DNA from: Bin25 sp965221765
Lineage (GTDB): Bacteria; Bacteroidota; Bacteroidia; Flavobacteriales; Flavobacteriaceae
DNA length: 64,000 nt
Assembly: GCA_965221765.1 (NCBI GenBank)
Contig: OZ244911.1
Location: forward strand, 2,232,001-2,296,000
Reading direction: 5' to 3'
Both the position numbers and the translations under genes were made by a program. Positions 36,058 to 47,400 of this stretch are shown here, in pieces; within the stretch, counting starts at the first letter, position 1, and each line of letters begins with the position of its first letter. The notes under the pieces are model-generated. The model worked only from the letters and a program-made list of their open reading frames with translations, was not told where the DNA came from and made no database searches.

Positions 36058-39000
36058 TCATTCTTTAAGTGAAAGGACATCATCTATTAACTTGTAACTG
36101 AAGCTCCCTATTATTTGCAGGGCTTCATTGCTTTTGGCGAAAATCATTGCTCTTTGTTTATTTTCTCCTATTTCAATCCATTTGGCGTGTTTTACATTAC
36201 CTCTTACTAGAAGACCACTTTCTTGATAAGATTTTGGTATAAACCTACCCTTCCCATCTCCCTTTAAGTAAAGGCCAAAACCGGCATCATTCCTTGGAGT
36301 CTCTACTTCTGAATTATACAAGTTTCCGGACAATACCAAATCTAAATGACCGTCTGCATCCATATCCTGAGTGAGAATACTATTTATAGATGAAAATTGG
36401 GCCTCTCTTGGCAGTGCGCGTATGTCAAATCTGCCGTCCCCTAAATTTTCAAGATAACTAGATGCGAAGGTTTGTGCCTTATAATTCAACGCGTTTTCTA
36501 ATCCTTGTGCTGAATAGACATCAGCTAGGCTTGCTTGTGCAAAAGAGGTGTAATCTTTAAATTTTATCTTAATTGCAGGAATCTGTTGGGAAGAACATTC
36601 ACGCCCCCTTAGAGGATATTGGATGCCTTCATTGTAATAACCCAAAACGATATCCGTACTTTTATTATTATCAAAATCGTCAGCATAAATAGCAAAGGGT
36701 TCTTCAGCAGAGGCCCTGTATTTATAATTCAAGCCGAGATTACCTGCAATAAAATCCATGTCTCCGTCTGCATCAAAATCTTCGGATACGATACTGTACC
36801 ACCACCCTACGGTTTGCGTATCCATTCCAAATTCTTTTGTTTTATCCACCAAAACCCCATTTTCGTTAATCAGAAAGCTTAACGGCATCCATTCACCCAC
36901 GACAGCCAGATCGACCAAAGTATCGTTGTTGATATCGACCCAAACACCATCGGTCACCATCCCAATAGCAAGCAAATCTGGAGCTATCTCTTTGGTTATA
37001 TCCACGAACGTCACTTGACCGTCGGCACTATCGTTTCTAAGAATAAAACTATCCGTTGGATATGGATAATTTCTAGGTGCATGACGCCCACCAACAAATA
37101 AATCCAAATCACCGTCACCATCAAAGTCAATAGGTCTTACGATACTACCGCTAATGTTCATTTCTGGCAAGGAGTTGAGTAATCTATTGAAATTACCTTT
37201 TCCGTCATTGAGATAAAATCGATCTTGATAGGCTTTGGATTCTTTATAAAATTCGTTGCCACCACTCACCACATACAAGTCTGTAAACCCGTCACCATTG
37301 GCATCAAATAAAATAGCATCGACATCCTCGTAAGCTTTATCTTCCATCCAAGGTGTCTTTCGCTCCCCTTTTTTAAACGTGCCGTCGCTCATTTGATAAA
37401 AGATATTGCCCGGATAACCTACCGCCCCGCCGACATAAAAATCTTCTAATCCGTCATTATTAACATCGGATACGGCTAATGCAGGTCCTAAAGTTGACAT
37501 CTTGTGAGGGAGCAGTACCTGATAAAAAAAATCATCAAAAACATTTTCTGTATGCTTATGATACAATCCTATTTCCGTAGTAATATCTTTGAACAACACG
37601 TCCCCTTTTTGAGATTGATGGTATTTATCTATTTTGATTCCATTCTGGAAATCCAACCTTAACTTCTGACCGGCCTCCAATGCATATAGTTTTTGGACTT
37701 GGCCATTAGGCCATTCCACTATAATACTGTCGATAAATTTAGCTTTACCAACTCCAAAATAAAGTTCTGGAGGCATAGACGATTGAAAACCTCTCGTAGG
37801 ATTCAATTCTTGAAACTGAAGCTCTTCCTTTTGAAATAGTGTGACTTTTGAACCTATTCCATAAGGATTTGATTTTGGACCATTGAACGAAAAATGAATA
37901 TAATTATGGTCTTTCAAAGTATTCTCATATACAATACTGACTTCATCCAAATTATTGACCACCAAATCCAAATCTCCATCATTATCCAAATCACCATAAG
38001 CCATTCCATTTGAAAACCCTTTATGATCGAACCCCCATTCATTTCCAAAGTCCTCAAAAGTGAAATCCCCTACATTTTTAAAAACATGGTTTTTAATTTT
38101 TTCAGAAGGCATCGCATTGACTATTTCAACCAAGTTTATATTTTCTCGTTTGACATATTCAATTTTTTCATTAGCCTCTTTAAAAAAATCTTTGTTATTA
38201 ATTTCCCTTCTAGTCCCATTGGTGATTAATAAATCTTTGTGTCCATCTTGGTCTAAATCTGCAAATAAGGAAGACCAACTCCAATCTGTGAGTGCAACAC
38301 CTGCCAATTGTGGAATATTGCTGAACATCGGGAATCCATTATGTGTATTGCCTAAATTCAGTTGGAGAGCGTTTTGCATATACTGTGTCATGAAACCATA
38401 TTTTTCAATCTCTTGGAACATCTTAGGATTCATTCTCTGCATATTGACCTTTGAACGACGATTGTTTTTTGGAGTCATGTCCAACTGAAAGAGGTCTATA
38501 TTTCCATCATTGTTAAAATCCGAAGCGTCTGATCCCATTCCAAAAAATGCAGTTTGTTCGAAAACATTTTTTATTTCATCTGTAAATGTCCCATCACCAT
38601 TATTGATATAAAACAAATCAGGCGATGCGAAATCATTTGAAACATAGATATCTACCCATCCATCGTTATTAAAGTCGGCTATAGAAGCAGATAGGGACAG
38701 GCTATAAGATAAAATTCCTGCGTTTTGGGTGACATCAGTAAAAGTGCCATTACTATTGTTCCTATACAAGGTATTAGATTCAATATGAGAAACTTTAGAC
38801 ATACGTTTATCATACTCTGAAATAGAAGTGTTAAAAGGGGTTATCGGGTAGTTTATTGTTAAAAGATCTAAATCCCCATCATTTTCATAATCAAAAAAAT
38901 ACCCCTGTACACTATTGCCTTTATCAGCAATTCCATAAGCCTCGGCCATTTCTTTAAAAGACAACACCCCATTAGAATCGATTCCCTGGTTTACAAACAA

Positions 39001-39465
39001 CTGATTTTTAGTGTCTGCCCAAATTCCCGAAACACTAGCATAAATATCAAGCCATCCATCAGCATTAATATCCACAAAAGTCACTCCAGTGTACCATCTA
39101 TTGTCACCTGCTGTATTACTAGCAATAGTAATATCCTCAAAATGTAAATTCCCAGTATTGCGATACAGCTTGTTTTCGACCATATTCCCCGAAAAATAAA
39201 GATCGATCAAACCATCATTGTCCAAATCTCCTATAGCTACACCTCCACCCATGTACATATAGCCATAATTAAAATAGTTTATCGAATCATTCTCATTCAG
39301 ATTATTGGTGAATTCCACTCCCGATTCATTTTGTGAAAGCAACGTAAATAAATTGCCCTCACGGTTATTGGCTTTATTCTGTAGATGTGAGATTACTAAG
39401 ATTATTCCAAGGACAATAGTGACTGTAGTAAAGGAAACAATCAGTTTACGGGTCATTTTTGTCAA
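36058..39465 (-). CDS. FG-GAP/VCBS-repeat protein with ASPIC/UnbV domain
   Basis: The 1,135-residue protein has one N-terminal membrane anchor or signal (RKLIVSFTTVTIVLGIILVIS), then many FG-GAP-type repeats with the calcium-binding pattern DxDxDGxxD (for example GDLDNDGLIDLYFSGN, DVNNDGLEDFYVGG, DFDGDGDLDLFVGG). These form beta-propellers. An ASPIC/UnbV module lies near residues 530-610 (NPYGIGSKVTLFQ, FQSSMPPELYFGVGK). Such proteins often accompany SusCD pairs and are thought to bind glycans at the surface. The gene lies between susD and GH89. Its exact role is not known. Confidence 0.85.
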   Translation of the reverse strand: MTKMTRKLIVSFTTVTIVLGIILVISHLQNKANNREGNLFTLLSQNESGVEFTNNLNENDSINYFNYGYMYMGGGVAIGDLDNDGLIDLYFSGNMVENKLYRNTGNLHFEDITIASNTAGDNRWYTGVTFVDINADGWLDIYASVSGIWADTKNQLFVNQGIDSNGVLSFKEMAEAYGIADKGNSVQGYFFDYENDGDLDLLTINYPITPFNTSISEYDKRMSKVSHIESNTLYRNNSNGTFTDVTQNAGILSYSLSLSASIADFNNDGWVDIYVSNDFASPDLFYINNGDGTFTDEIKNVFEQTAFFGMGSDASDFNNDGNIDLFQLDMTPKNNRRSKVNMQRMNPKMFQEIEKYGFMTQYMQNALQLNLGNTHNGFPMFSNIPQLAGVALTDWSWSSLFADLDQDGHKDLLITNGTRREINNKDFFKEANEKIEYVKRENINLVEIVNAMPSEKIKNHVFKNVGDFTFEDFGNEWGFDHKGFSNGMAYGDLDNDGDLDLVVNNLDEVSIVYENTLKDHNYIHFSFNGPKSNPYGIGSKVTLFQKEELQFQELNPTRGFQSSMPPELYFGVGKAKFIDSIIVEWPNGQVQKLYALEAGQKLRLDFQNGIKIDKYHQSQKGDVLFKDITTEIGLYHKHTENVFDDFFYQVLLPHKMSTLGPALAVSDVNNDGLEDFYVGGAVGYPGNIFYQMSDGTFKKGERKTPWMEDKAYEDVDAILFDANGDGFTDLYVVSGGNEFYKESKAYQDRFYLNDGKGNFNRLLNSLPEMNISGSIVRPIDFDGDGDLDLFVGGRHAPRNYPYPTDSFILRNDSADGQVTFVDITKEIAPDLLAIGMVTDGVWVDINNDTLVDLAVVGEWMPLSFLINENGVLVDKTKEFGMDTQTVGWWYSIVSEDFDADGDMDFIAGNLGLNYKYRASAEEPFAIYADDFDNNKSTDIVLGYYNEGIQYPLRGRECSSQQIPAIKIKFKDYTSFAQASLADVYSAQGLENALNYKAQTFASSYLENLGDGRFDIRALPREAQFSSINSILTQDMDADGHLDLVLSGNLYNSEVETPRNDAGFGLYLKGDGKGRFIPKSYQESGLLVRGNVKHAKWIEIGENKQRAMIFAKSNEALQIIGSFSYKLIDDVLSLKE

Positions 39466-39538
39466 TCTTCGGTTTTATAAATAATTAACAATAAGAACTG
39501 TACTTTGTTAAATCATTGCCCTTAATACTGATGACATT

Positions 39539-41254
39539 TTAATACCCAGGGTTTTGGCCTAATGAAGGGCTTGCTTCAATTTCACGTCGCGGTATGGGTA
39601 GAAAGCTCATTTTAGAATCCCAAACTCTTAAATTATCGATTATTCTATCATCATACGAATAAATATCAATAACTGGATTCGTTGACCTATCTCTCGTCAC
39701 AGTTACCCCCATAGCAGGTTGTGTTAAAACTTCATTACCAATTTGCCACCGGATAATGTCATACCATCTATGGTTTTCAAAAGCCAATTCTACCCTTCTT
39801 TCATTTCGATATCTCTGTCTTAAGGCATCCCCCGATTCTATTACTGGAGGCATATTTACATTTTCTCTTGCCCTTACTGTGTTTATGGCATTTCTAGCCT
39901 CTCCAAAATTCCCCAATTCTATTTGAGCTTCAGCATAATTTAGATAGAACTCAGCCTTACGCATATAAATCCAAGGGGTCAACACTTGAGCCGTAGCACC
40001 GAAGAGATTCAAAGGAACTTTCGATATATCCGTTTGTTTGAGTACATTGTAGTGTGAAACAGTGCCTCCGTTTGCTACCGAAGCCAATCCAGCAAGCTTA
40101 GAATTGGATGGGTCTTCACTATCAATGTGATATTCTATTTTGGTATTCACTCCATTGATTGGAAGGACACTATTATGATGAATTAAAGTCATATCTAGCC
40201 TAGGGTCCCGATTTAGATATGGGTTTTGGGGATCTACTGGACGACCATCCAATGTTTCATACGCATCAACCAAAGACTGCAGAGGGGTAAAAAAACGAGT
40301 GTCTACATCCCCAAAATAATTAGGTGGTAAAAAATACCTGTCTACATTAAAAAACCAACCGAACAAGAAAAACTGTGGATTTTCTTGAGTATATCCCCTT
40401 GCCATGATGACTTCACGAGAACGTTGGGTATTGTACAGATTTGAATAATCTGGGTCTATGGTGTACTCAGGAAGATCAATTACTTCCTTTGCCGCATTGG
40501 CTGCCGCTTGCCATTTGGTTGCATCTCCAGATGGGTTGTGTAGTTGGCTTGCGGCATAGAGCAATACTCTTGCCTTTAGTCCCATAGCAGCACCTCTAGT
40601 AGCTCGACCCGTATTATTGTTAAATCTTTCCACTGGCAAGTTTGGAATCGCCAAATCCAATTCATTAACAATAAAACCGACTATCTCGTGATATGGCGTG
40701 CGACCTCTATCAAAAGATTCACTCCCCAATTCAATAACATCGGTTATCAGTGGTACATCCCCATAAAAACTAATCAAATCAAAATAACCCCAAGCTCTCA
40801 AAAAACGCATTTCTGCACTCAGCCTATCAACTACTTTAGGAGTCGCTGTTGAATTTTCAATTCTATGAAAATAAAGATTAGCCTTTCTAATCTGGGCATA
40901 ATTTTCTCTCCAAGCATCACGTGTAAATCCTTCTCCATTATCTGGTGTGGTTTGCCCTCTATTGTAACGAGTGAAATTGTTCCCATCTGGATCTAAGTTG
41001 ACCGCATCATCAGTAGATCCATCTGTAAAAAATGCTCCAAATTGGAAAAATCGTAAAATATTGTAGACATCATTTACATAAGCTTCCAATAAGACATCAT
41101 CATTAAAGACATTTTTGTCAGAAATATCTGAAAGAGGCTGCTTATCTAGTAAATCTTCGCTACAAGAAGAAAAGATGAATAAAGTTATAATCAATAACCC
41201 TAGTGAATTAACCAATCTTTGATTTGATTTTTTTATTTTTATAATGTTCATCAC
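39539..41254 (-). CDS. SusD/RagB-family glycan-binding lipoprotein
   Basis: SusD proteins are surface lipoproteins that cap the SusC barrel and bind the incoming oligosaccharide. The lipobox is in LFIFSSCSEDLLDKQPLSD. The TPR-containing N-terminal half (LRAWGYFDLISFYGDVPLIT) and the C-terminal RNERRVELAFENHRWYDIIRW and PIPRREIEASPSLGQNPGY are typical. 571 residues is a common length. It follows the susC gene by eight bases, and the two form the transport core of this locus. Confidence 0.95.
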   Translation of the reverse strand: MMNIIKIKKSNQRLVNSLGLLIITLFIFSSCSEDLLDKQPLSDISDKNVFNDDVLLEAYVNDVYNILRFFQFGAFFTDGSTDDAVNLDPDGNNFTRYNRGQTTPDNGEGFTRDAWRENYAQIRKANLYFHRIENSTATPKVVDRLSAEMRFLRAWGYFDLISFYGDVPLITDVIELGSESFDRGRTPYHEIVGFIVNELDLAIPNLPVERFNNNTGRATRGAAMGLKARVLLYAASQLHNPSGDATKWQAAANAAKEVIDLPEYTIDPDYSNLYNTQRSREVIMARGYTQENPQFFLFGWFFNVDRYFLPPNYFGDVDTRFFTPLQSLVDAYETLDGRPVDPQNPYLNRDPRLDMTLIHHNSVLPINGVNTKIEYHIDSEDPSNSKLAGLASVANGGTVSHYNVLKQTDISKVPLNLFGATAQVLTPWIYMRKAEFYLNYAEAQIELGNFGEARNAINTVRARENVNMPPVIESGDALRQRYRNERRVELAFENHRWYDIIRWQIGNEVLTQPAMGVTVTRDRSTNPVIDIYSYDDRIIDNLRVWDSKMSFLPIPRREIEASPSLGQNPGY

Positions 41255-41262
41255 GCAATCTT

Positions 41263-44200
41263 TTAAAAGGTTATGGTCGCTCCCAAATTATAAATCTGTT
41301 GCTGTGGAATCTTCCAAGCGAGTCCATCGCTAAGTTCAGGATCAGCCAATCCATCTTTTTTCAATTTATCAAGAGTTAGAAGGTTACTTCCACCGAAATA
41401 TATCCGAAGGCTTGAAATACCAACAGAGTTCAATAGCTTAGTTGGAACAGTATACCCTAATTGTAAGGTTCTTAAACGAATGAAAGATGCATCACGTTGC
41501 CAAAATGTCGATGGAAATTCGGTGGCGTTGTATCCATTTCTTAAAGACTCTGGTCCACCAATTCTAGGTAAAATTGAATTTGGCGTATCCGGTGTATAGG
41601 CATTACGAAGTATATAAGATGTATCTCCTTGTCCATATGTAGCGCCAATTTGAAGATTTGCATTGGCTTGGCCCTGAATCAAAGCATTAAAATCAAAGTC
41701 GTTATATGTCAAGCCAAGATGGAGACCAAATGTTATTTCTGGTATATCAGTTCGCTCAAATACAATTCTATCATTAGGGGTAATTTCACCATCCTCATTT
41801 GTATCAGCGTATATTAAATCTCCTATTCCTACTCCAGCGGCACCGGGAAAATTGTCTAAATCTTGCTGTGTTCTATATATGCCAATAGCATCATAAAGCA
41901 AGACACTTTCTATAGGTCTTCCTTCAAGGTTTTGATAAGTTTCATCGGGTGGTACTGCATCTTTAAAAGCCAAGGTATTCTTTGCATAAGCAAAATTGGC
42001 TTCGGCATTGAAACCTAACTTGCCAAAATTGTCTCTATAGCCCAGAATCGCTTCAAACCCTTTATTTTCCGTTTTACCGATATTTTCATCAGGTAACACT
42101 ATGCCTGTGAAATCAGGAACACTTACATTTCTCGGCGCCAAAATATCATTCCGGTTTTCTTTGAACACATCCAAAGTGAAATTGATTCTGTTTTCAAAAA
42201 AGGTAGCATCAATGCCAATATTGATAGTCTCCGCTGTTTCCCATGTTATGTTTGGATTACCCACCGCCCCAACTTGAGCGACCGCAGTATAGTCTTTTAA
42301 GGTTCCAGTTCCAAATGGAAATGATCCTTGTATCGCAAATCTATTCAAGAATTGAAAAGCATCAATACGGTCATTACCTAATTGTCCCCATGACCCCCTC
42401 AATTTGAGATTGCTTATTACTCGACTTTCCTTCAAGAAATCTTCTTGTGAAATTCGCCACCCAAATTCTACCCCAGGAAAGAAACCAAAACGATTCCCTT
42501 TTGGGAAATTAAAGCTCCCATCATATCTAAAATGGAATTGAGCGAAATATTTTTTATCAAAATCATATCCAAGTCTTCCTAGGTAATTTTGTCTAGATTC
42601 TTCATTTGAGAAGGATCCATTTTCTTGAGAATCAATACTACCTGCTTCTAGTTGGTCTATCTCATCGGTCAAAAAGCCCTTTCGAGAGGCCGTAGTATAG
42701 TTAAACTCACTTTGACTCTGCTCATATGCTAAAAAGCTACTGATACTGTGCTTACCAAAGACATTTTGGTACGATATTCTGAAATGAGAACTTAATTCCA
42801 AATTGCGTTCATATTGCTCAATCAATTGGATTTCCCGATGAATTCGCTGCGCTTCCAAAGATTCATCGTCTTGAGTTATGTACTGCGTAAATGGTCTATC
42901 AAACCTTTTATCATAGTTCTGATTGAATCGGGTGGCAAACCAACCTCCAACGGTCAAACCTAGTATCGCTTTAATGTGATAATCCAGGACCTAGTTTGCT
43001 ATTGAATAAGGTATTGTTTTCCCTTTGATAGCCACCTTCTTCTTGAACCAAAGCCAATGGGTTAGGTGCACCCATGGTCAATGCTACTGGTTGACCATTA
43101 ATAATGGCGAGATCAATTGGTAACCCATCAGCTGTTGCCCTAAGCACTGTAAATGGATCGGTAGCATAGAATTGGTTTTTATCATACCTTCCTGCCAAAT
43201 TCAAAGATATTTTCAGATTTTCTAAGGGTTTAATATCGATATTGGACCTGAAGTTATATTGGTCAATATCTGTAGAATTATCATTGTTTATCACTCCTTC
43301 CCTTTGGGTCGTTCCCAATGAAACGTAATAATTGGTCACTTCAGTACCTCCTGAAAGTGAAAGGTTGTGACGGGTTTGGTGAGATACCCTATTATAGACC
43401 TCTCTAAACCAATCCGTACTTCTGAAGGCAGGGTCTCTATAACTTTCGATTTCTTCATCTGTAAATCTGCGAATCAAAGGGATTGCCGCGTCACGCTCTT
43501 CAATAGCCTTGGCTTGCAAAGCAAACTCAAGGGCACTTGCCCTTTCTACAAATCGAGCCGGTTTTGAGAGCCCAGAATTTATTGTGTAATTAAAGGTTGG
43601 CTTTCCTTTCTGCCCTCTTTTAGTAGTTACAAGAATAACACCATTAGCAGCCCGTGCACCGTATATTGCAGCCGAGGCATCTTTAAGAACCGTTACACTC
43701 TCAATAACTTCTGGGTCAAGGCCACCTAGTCCATCTGCTCCTATAACTCCATCAATGACTAAAAGAACTTCATTGTCCCTAAAAGTTCCCCTCCCCCTAA
43801 CCAATATGCTAATGTTTTCACGACCAGGCTCTACCGATGTTTGATTTACTGTCAATCCTGGCAATCTACCTGCTAAAGCCGTGACAAAGTTTGCATTGGG
43901 ATTTTGCTTTGTCAATTTTCCAGGTACTTGGGCAACCGCACCTATTAATTCAACCTTCTTTTTGGTACCGTAACCCACCACTACTACATCGTCTAGTTTG
44001 GTAATGTCTTCTTCTAATTGAATATTAATACTAGTTTGATTGCCAACTAGAATCTCTTGGGTTTTGAATCCGAAATAGGAAAACACTAGAACATCTGCAT
44101 CTGCTACACCCGAAATGCTAAAGATCCCATTAAAATCGGTTGAAACCCCATTTGAAGAACCTTTAACAACAACGGACACTCCAGGCAAAGGCTGATCAGT

Positions 44201-44305
44201 TGTATCTCTGACCACTCCATTTAGCTGTTGCTGGCTAAAACCGATTGTAATTACAAAAAAGAACGCCATGGACAACCATTTCATCGACGTAGGTTGTATT
44301 TTCAT
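41263..44305 (-). pseudogene. SusC-family TonB-dependent receptor, split by one frameshift
   Basis: The N-terminal 444 codons (44305-42971) carry the signal peptide, the CarboxypepD_reg-like domain (GVVRDTTDQPLPGVSVVVKG) and the plug with the SusC motif VVVGYGTKKKVE. They end at SKLGPGLSH. The C-terminal barrel (down to 41263) continues in another frame, entering as DYHIKAILGLTVGGWFATR. One extra base near 42983-42988 explains the break, and the total length of 3,043 bp is one above a multiple of three. Without it the receptor would have about 1,013 residues. No homopolymer is involved, so this is either a real loss-of-function mutation or a sequence error. No STN domain is present. Confidence 0.88.
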
Positions 44306-44336
44306 AACTTAAAAAGTTGTAAGTTTCGTTTTCCAA

Positions 44337-44344
44337 CAAATATA
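44337..44344 (-). promoter_or_regulatory. Probable -7 box for the susC operon
   Basis: The minus strand reads TATATTTG (TAnnTTTG) 32 bases upstream of the susC start, in the divergent region shared with the hybrid regulator. Confidence 0.4.
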
Positions 44345-44477
44345 GATTTGAGAATTCCGCCTCAGGTTTAAAATTTAATCTTATAGGTTTCATAATTGTT
44401 CTTTTCAAATGATTCAAATAGTTTTTCACGTTTTTTTATGATGTGGTTTTTAACTTTTCACTCATTTTGGAGTACCT

Positions 44478-47400
44478 ATGGCCATATACGGTAAGTTGAT
44501 TCCATTTTATCGACTATTAAGCTTTCTTTTATTTGTATCTTTAGCATGTCTCCAAGTCCTTGTGGCACAAGAACGTCATCTTGATTTCGAAGAATTCATC
44601 ATTGAAGATGGTTTTGCCTCAGTCAACTGTATTCTTAAAGATAAAGAAGGGTTTATGTGGTTTGGCGGAACCCATGGGCTATACCGATACGATGGATATG
44701 ACTTCAAGACTTATTTTGCTAACGATGGGGATTTGTCCTCTTTAAGCAATAATAATGTCATAACTATTTTTCAAGATCTTGAAGGCCTTATTTGGATAGG
44801 AACCATGCATGGAGGTGTGAATTGTTACAATCCCATTGATGAAACTTTTGTTAACTACAAGAATACCGAAGCATATTCTTTGTTTACAAATAATTATGTG
44901 ACCGCTATTACGCAAGATGAAGATGGTCTTATATGGATTGGAACCTTTGGAGAAGGCATATACATCTACGATAAGAAGTACCGGACTTTCTCAAAAATCA
45001 AAAAGGATTCAAGTAATAGCAATACCATAAGCAACAATGATGTGTTTTCAATTGTTGCTGAAGGAAAAAAAATATGGATCACTACCAATGCAGGTGTTTT
45101 AGACTGTTATGATAAATCAGAAGGTCGTTTTTTCCATTATACGTATAGCCCAAAGTTTTATAAAAGTTCAAGATCAGGTCAGCGAATTGCCAAAGATCAT
45201 TCTGGGAATATTTGGATTTCAACAGAAGAAGAAGGCATATTTATGTTTCACCAAAATAAAAAGACTTTTTATAACTACCGAGTTATTAAAGGAAAACCTT
45301 CTATAAGCACGAACAATATCACAGATATCAAGATTGGTAAATCTGGAGAAATTTGGGCTACTACTGGGCAAGGCCTAAATCTGATAAATACAACATCTAA
45401 TTACATACAGACTTTCAAAAGAGACGCTTTTGACGCTAGTAGTTTAACTAACGATATTGCTTATTGTCTATTTATAGATAAAGACGGAACATTGTGGATG
45501 GGGATGGGGGATGGTACGGTAAATAAAACCGTTGATTCGCCTTTTAAAATCTATCAGACTTCATTTTCAAAAGAAAATAGTCTAAGTTTTAATGTTGTTG
45601 GTTCACTCTTTTTAAAAGACAATATTCTGTGGGTAGGGACAGGTGGTGGTGGATTGGATAAGTTCGATTTATCCAATAGGACTTTTACGAATTATCACCA
45701 CAACGAAAATAGGTCGGGGAGCATACCCTCCAATATTGTGATGAGCGTCTTTGAAGATAGAGAATCAAATTTATGGATAGGGAATCCTACAAAAAGTATC
45801 ATTGTACTAAAAAAAGATCGGACTGATTTTTTTATACAGCCCAAGATTAAATACAAAGGACCTCCTATTTCCGTATTTGACCTTGCTGATGATCAAAACG
45901 GAAATCTTTGGATTGCCACTTACAACCAAGGTTTATTTTCATACAATAAACTATCGCATGAATATTTCAATTTTCAATATGAAGAACATAAGCATGGTCT
46001 TATTTCAAATAAATTGTTGCGATTATTATGCGATAAATTCAAAAGATTATGGATAGGGACTCTAGATAAAGGAATTCAACTCTATGATTTAAGCAAGAAA
46101 AAGTTTTTAACCTTAAAAGAATTGGGGTTCAAGAATCCACTAGAAATAAAACACCCAATAAAAGATATTTATGAAGATAAAGTAGGAAACATTTGGATCG
46201 CTAGCGAAGGTAAGGGAGTTTATAGATTGAATATGAAAACCAAAAAGATAACTTCTTTTGGATTAGAAGAAGGGTTTCCTAGTAATTCTGTATACGGTAT
46301 AATACAAGACCATTTTGATGACTTTTGGTTTTCAACAAATAAGGGTCTAGTCAATCTTAAAAGTGGTACACAAAAAATAGTGACATACAATACAAAAGAC
46401 GGCTTGCCTACCAATGACTATGAATCGGGTGCTATTGCCATTTCTAAAGAAGGTGAATTGTTCTTTGGCAGTAAAAAGGGACTTATCGCTTTTTTTCCTA
46501 AACATCTAGAAATCAGAAATGCCCCTATCGATTTAAAACTTACCGGTTTCAGATTATTCAATGATAAAGTCAATGTACACCAAAAAATTGAAGGCATTGT
46601 ACCATTGGACACTTCCATAACCTATAAAAAACATATAAGATTACCGTACTCTTTGGATAATTTCGCCTTGGAATTTGCTTCTGCAGGCCATCCCTCTCCC
46701 CACAGCATTACATACGAATATCAATTGGATGGACTTGATGAACGATGGATTGGCACTTCATCAGAGAGAAATTTTGCAACCTATTCCAATACTCCACCTG
46801 GAGATTACACTTTTAGAGTTCGAGCTTATGAAACAACCACTAGTGAAGCACCCAAATATGCTGAAAAGGCAATAGCCATAACCATTATCCCGGTTTGGTG
46901 GCAGACTAACTGGGCTTATCTCATCTATACAATGCTGTTTGGTAGTTTGATATATTTTGTTTACCAGAGTATCACAAATAGGGTGAGATTGCAAAATCAG
47001 CTGTTAATTGAAAAATTCAGTCACGAAAAAGATCAAGAACTCCATCAATCCAAAATAAGTTTTTTTACCTCAATTTCCCATGAACTTCGTACTTCTTTGA
47101 CATTGATTTTAGCCCCCTTGGGAGAACTTAGAAAAACAAAATTTGACAATAATAGAACCAGCAACCTTGTTATGACCATGAATCGTAATGGGCAACGCTT
47201 GTTAAATCTTGTCAATCAAATTTTGGATTTCAGAAAAATAGAATCTGGACTTGGTAAATTACAGGTATCATCTATTGATACTGAATTGTTTTTTGAAGAA
47301 ATCTGCATTCCTTTTCAACAATTCGCAAAAGAAAAGAAGGTTGCTTTTAAAACGGACTTTTCCAAAATTTCTAGAAAATGTTGGATGGATATTGAAAAGG

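Noticed and set aside
44235..44429. Minus-strand 64-codon frame overlapping the susC start
   Set aside because: It overlaps the signal-peptide region of susC in another frame and covers its promoter box.
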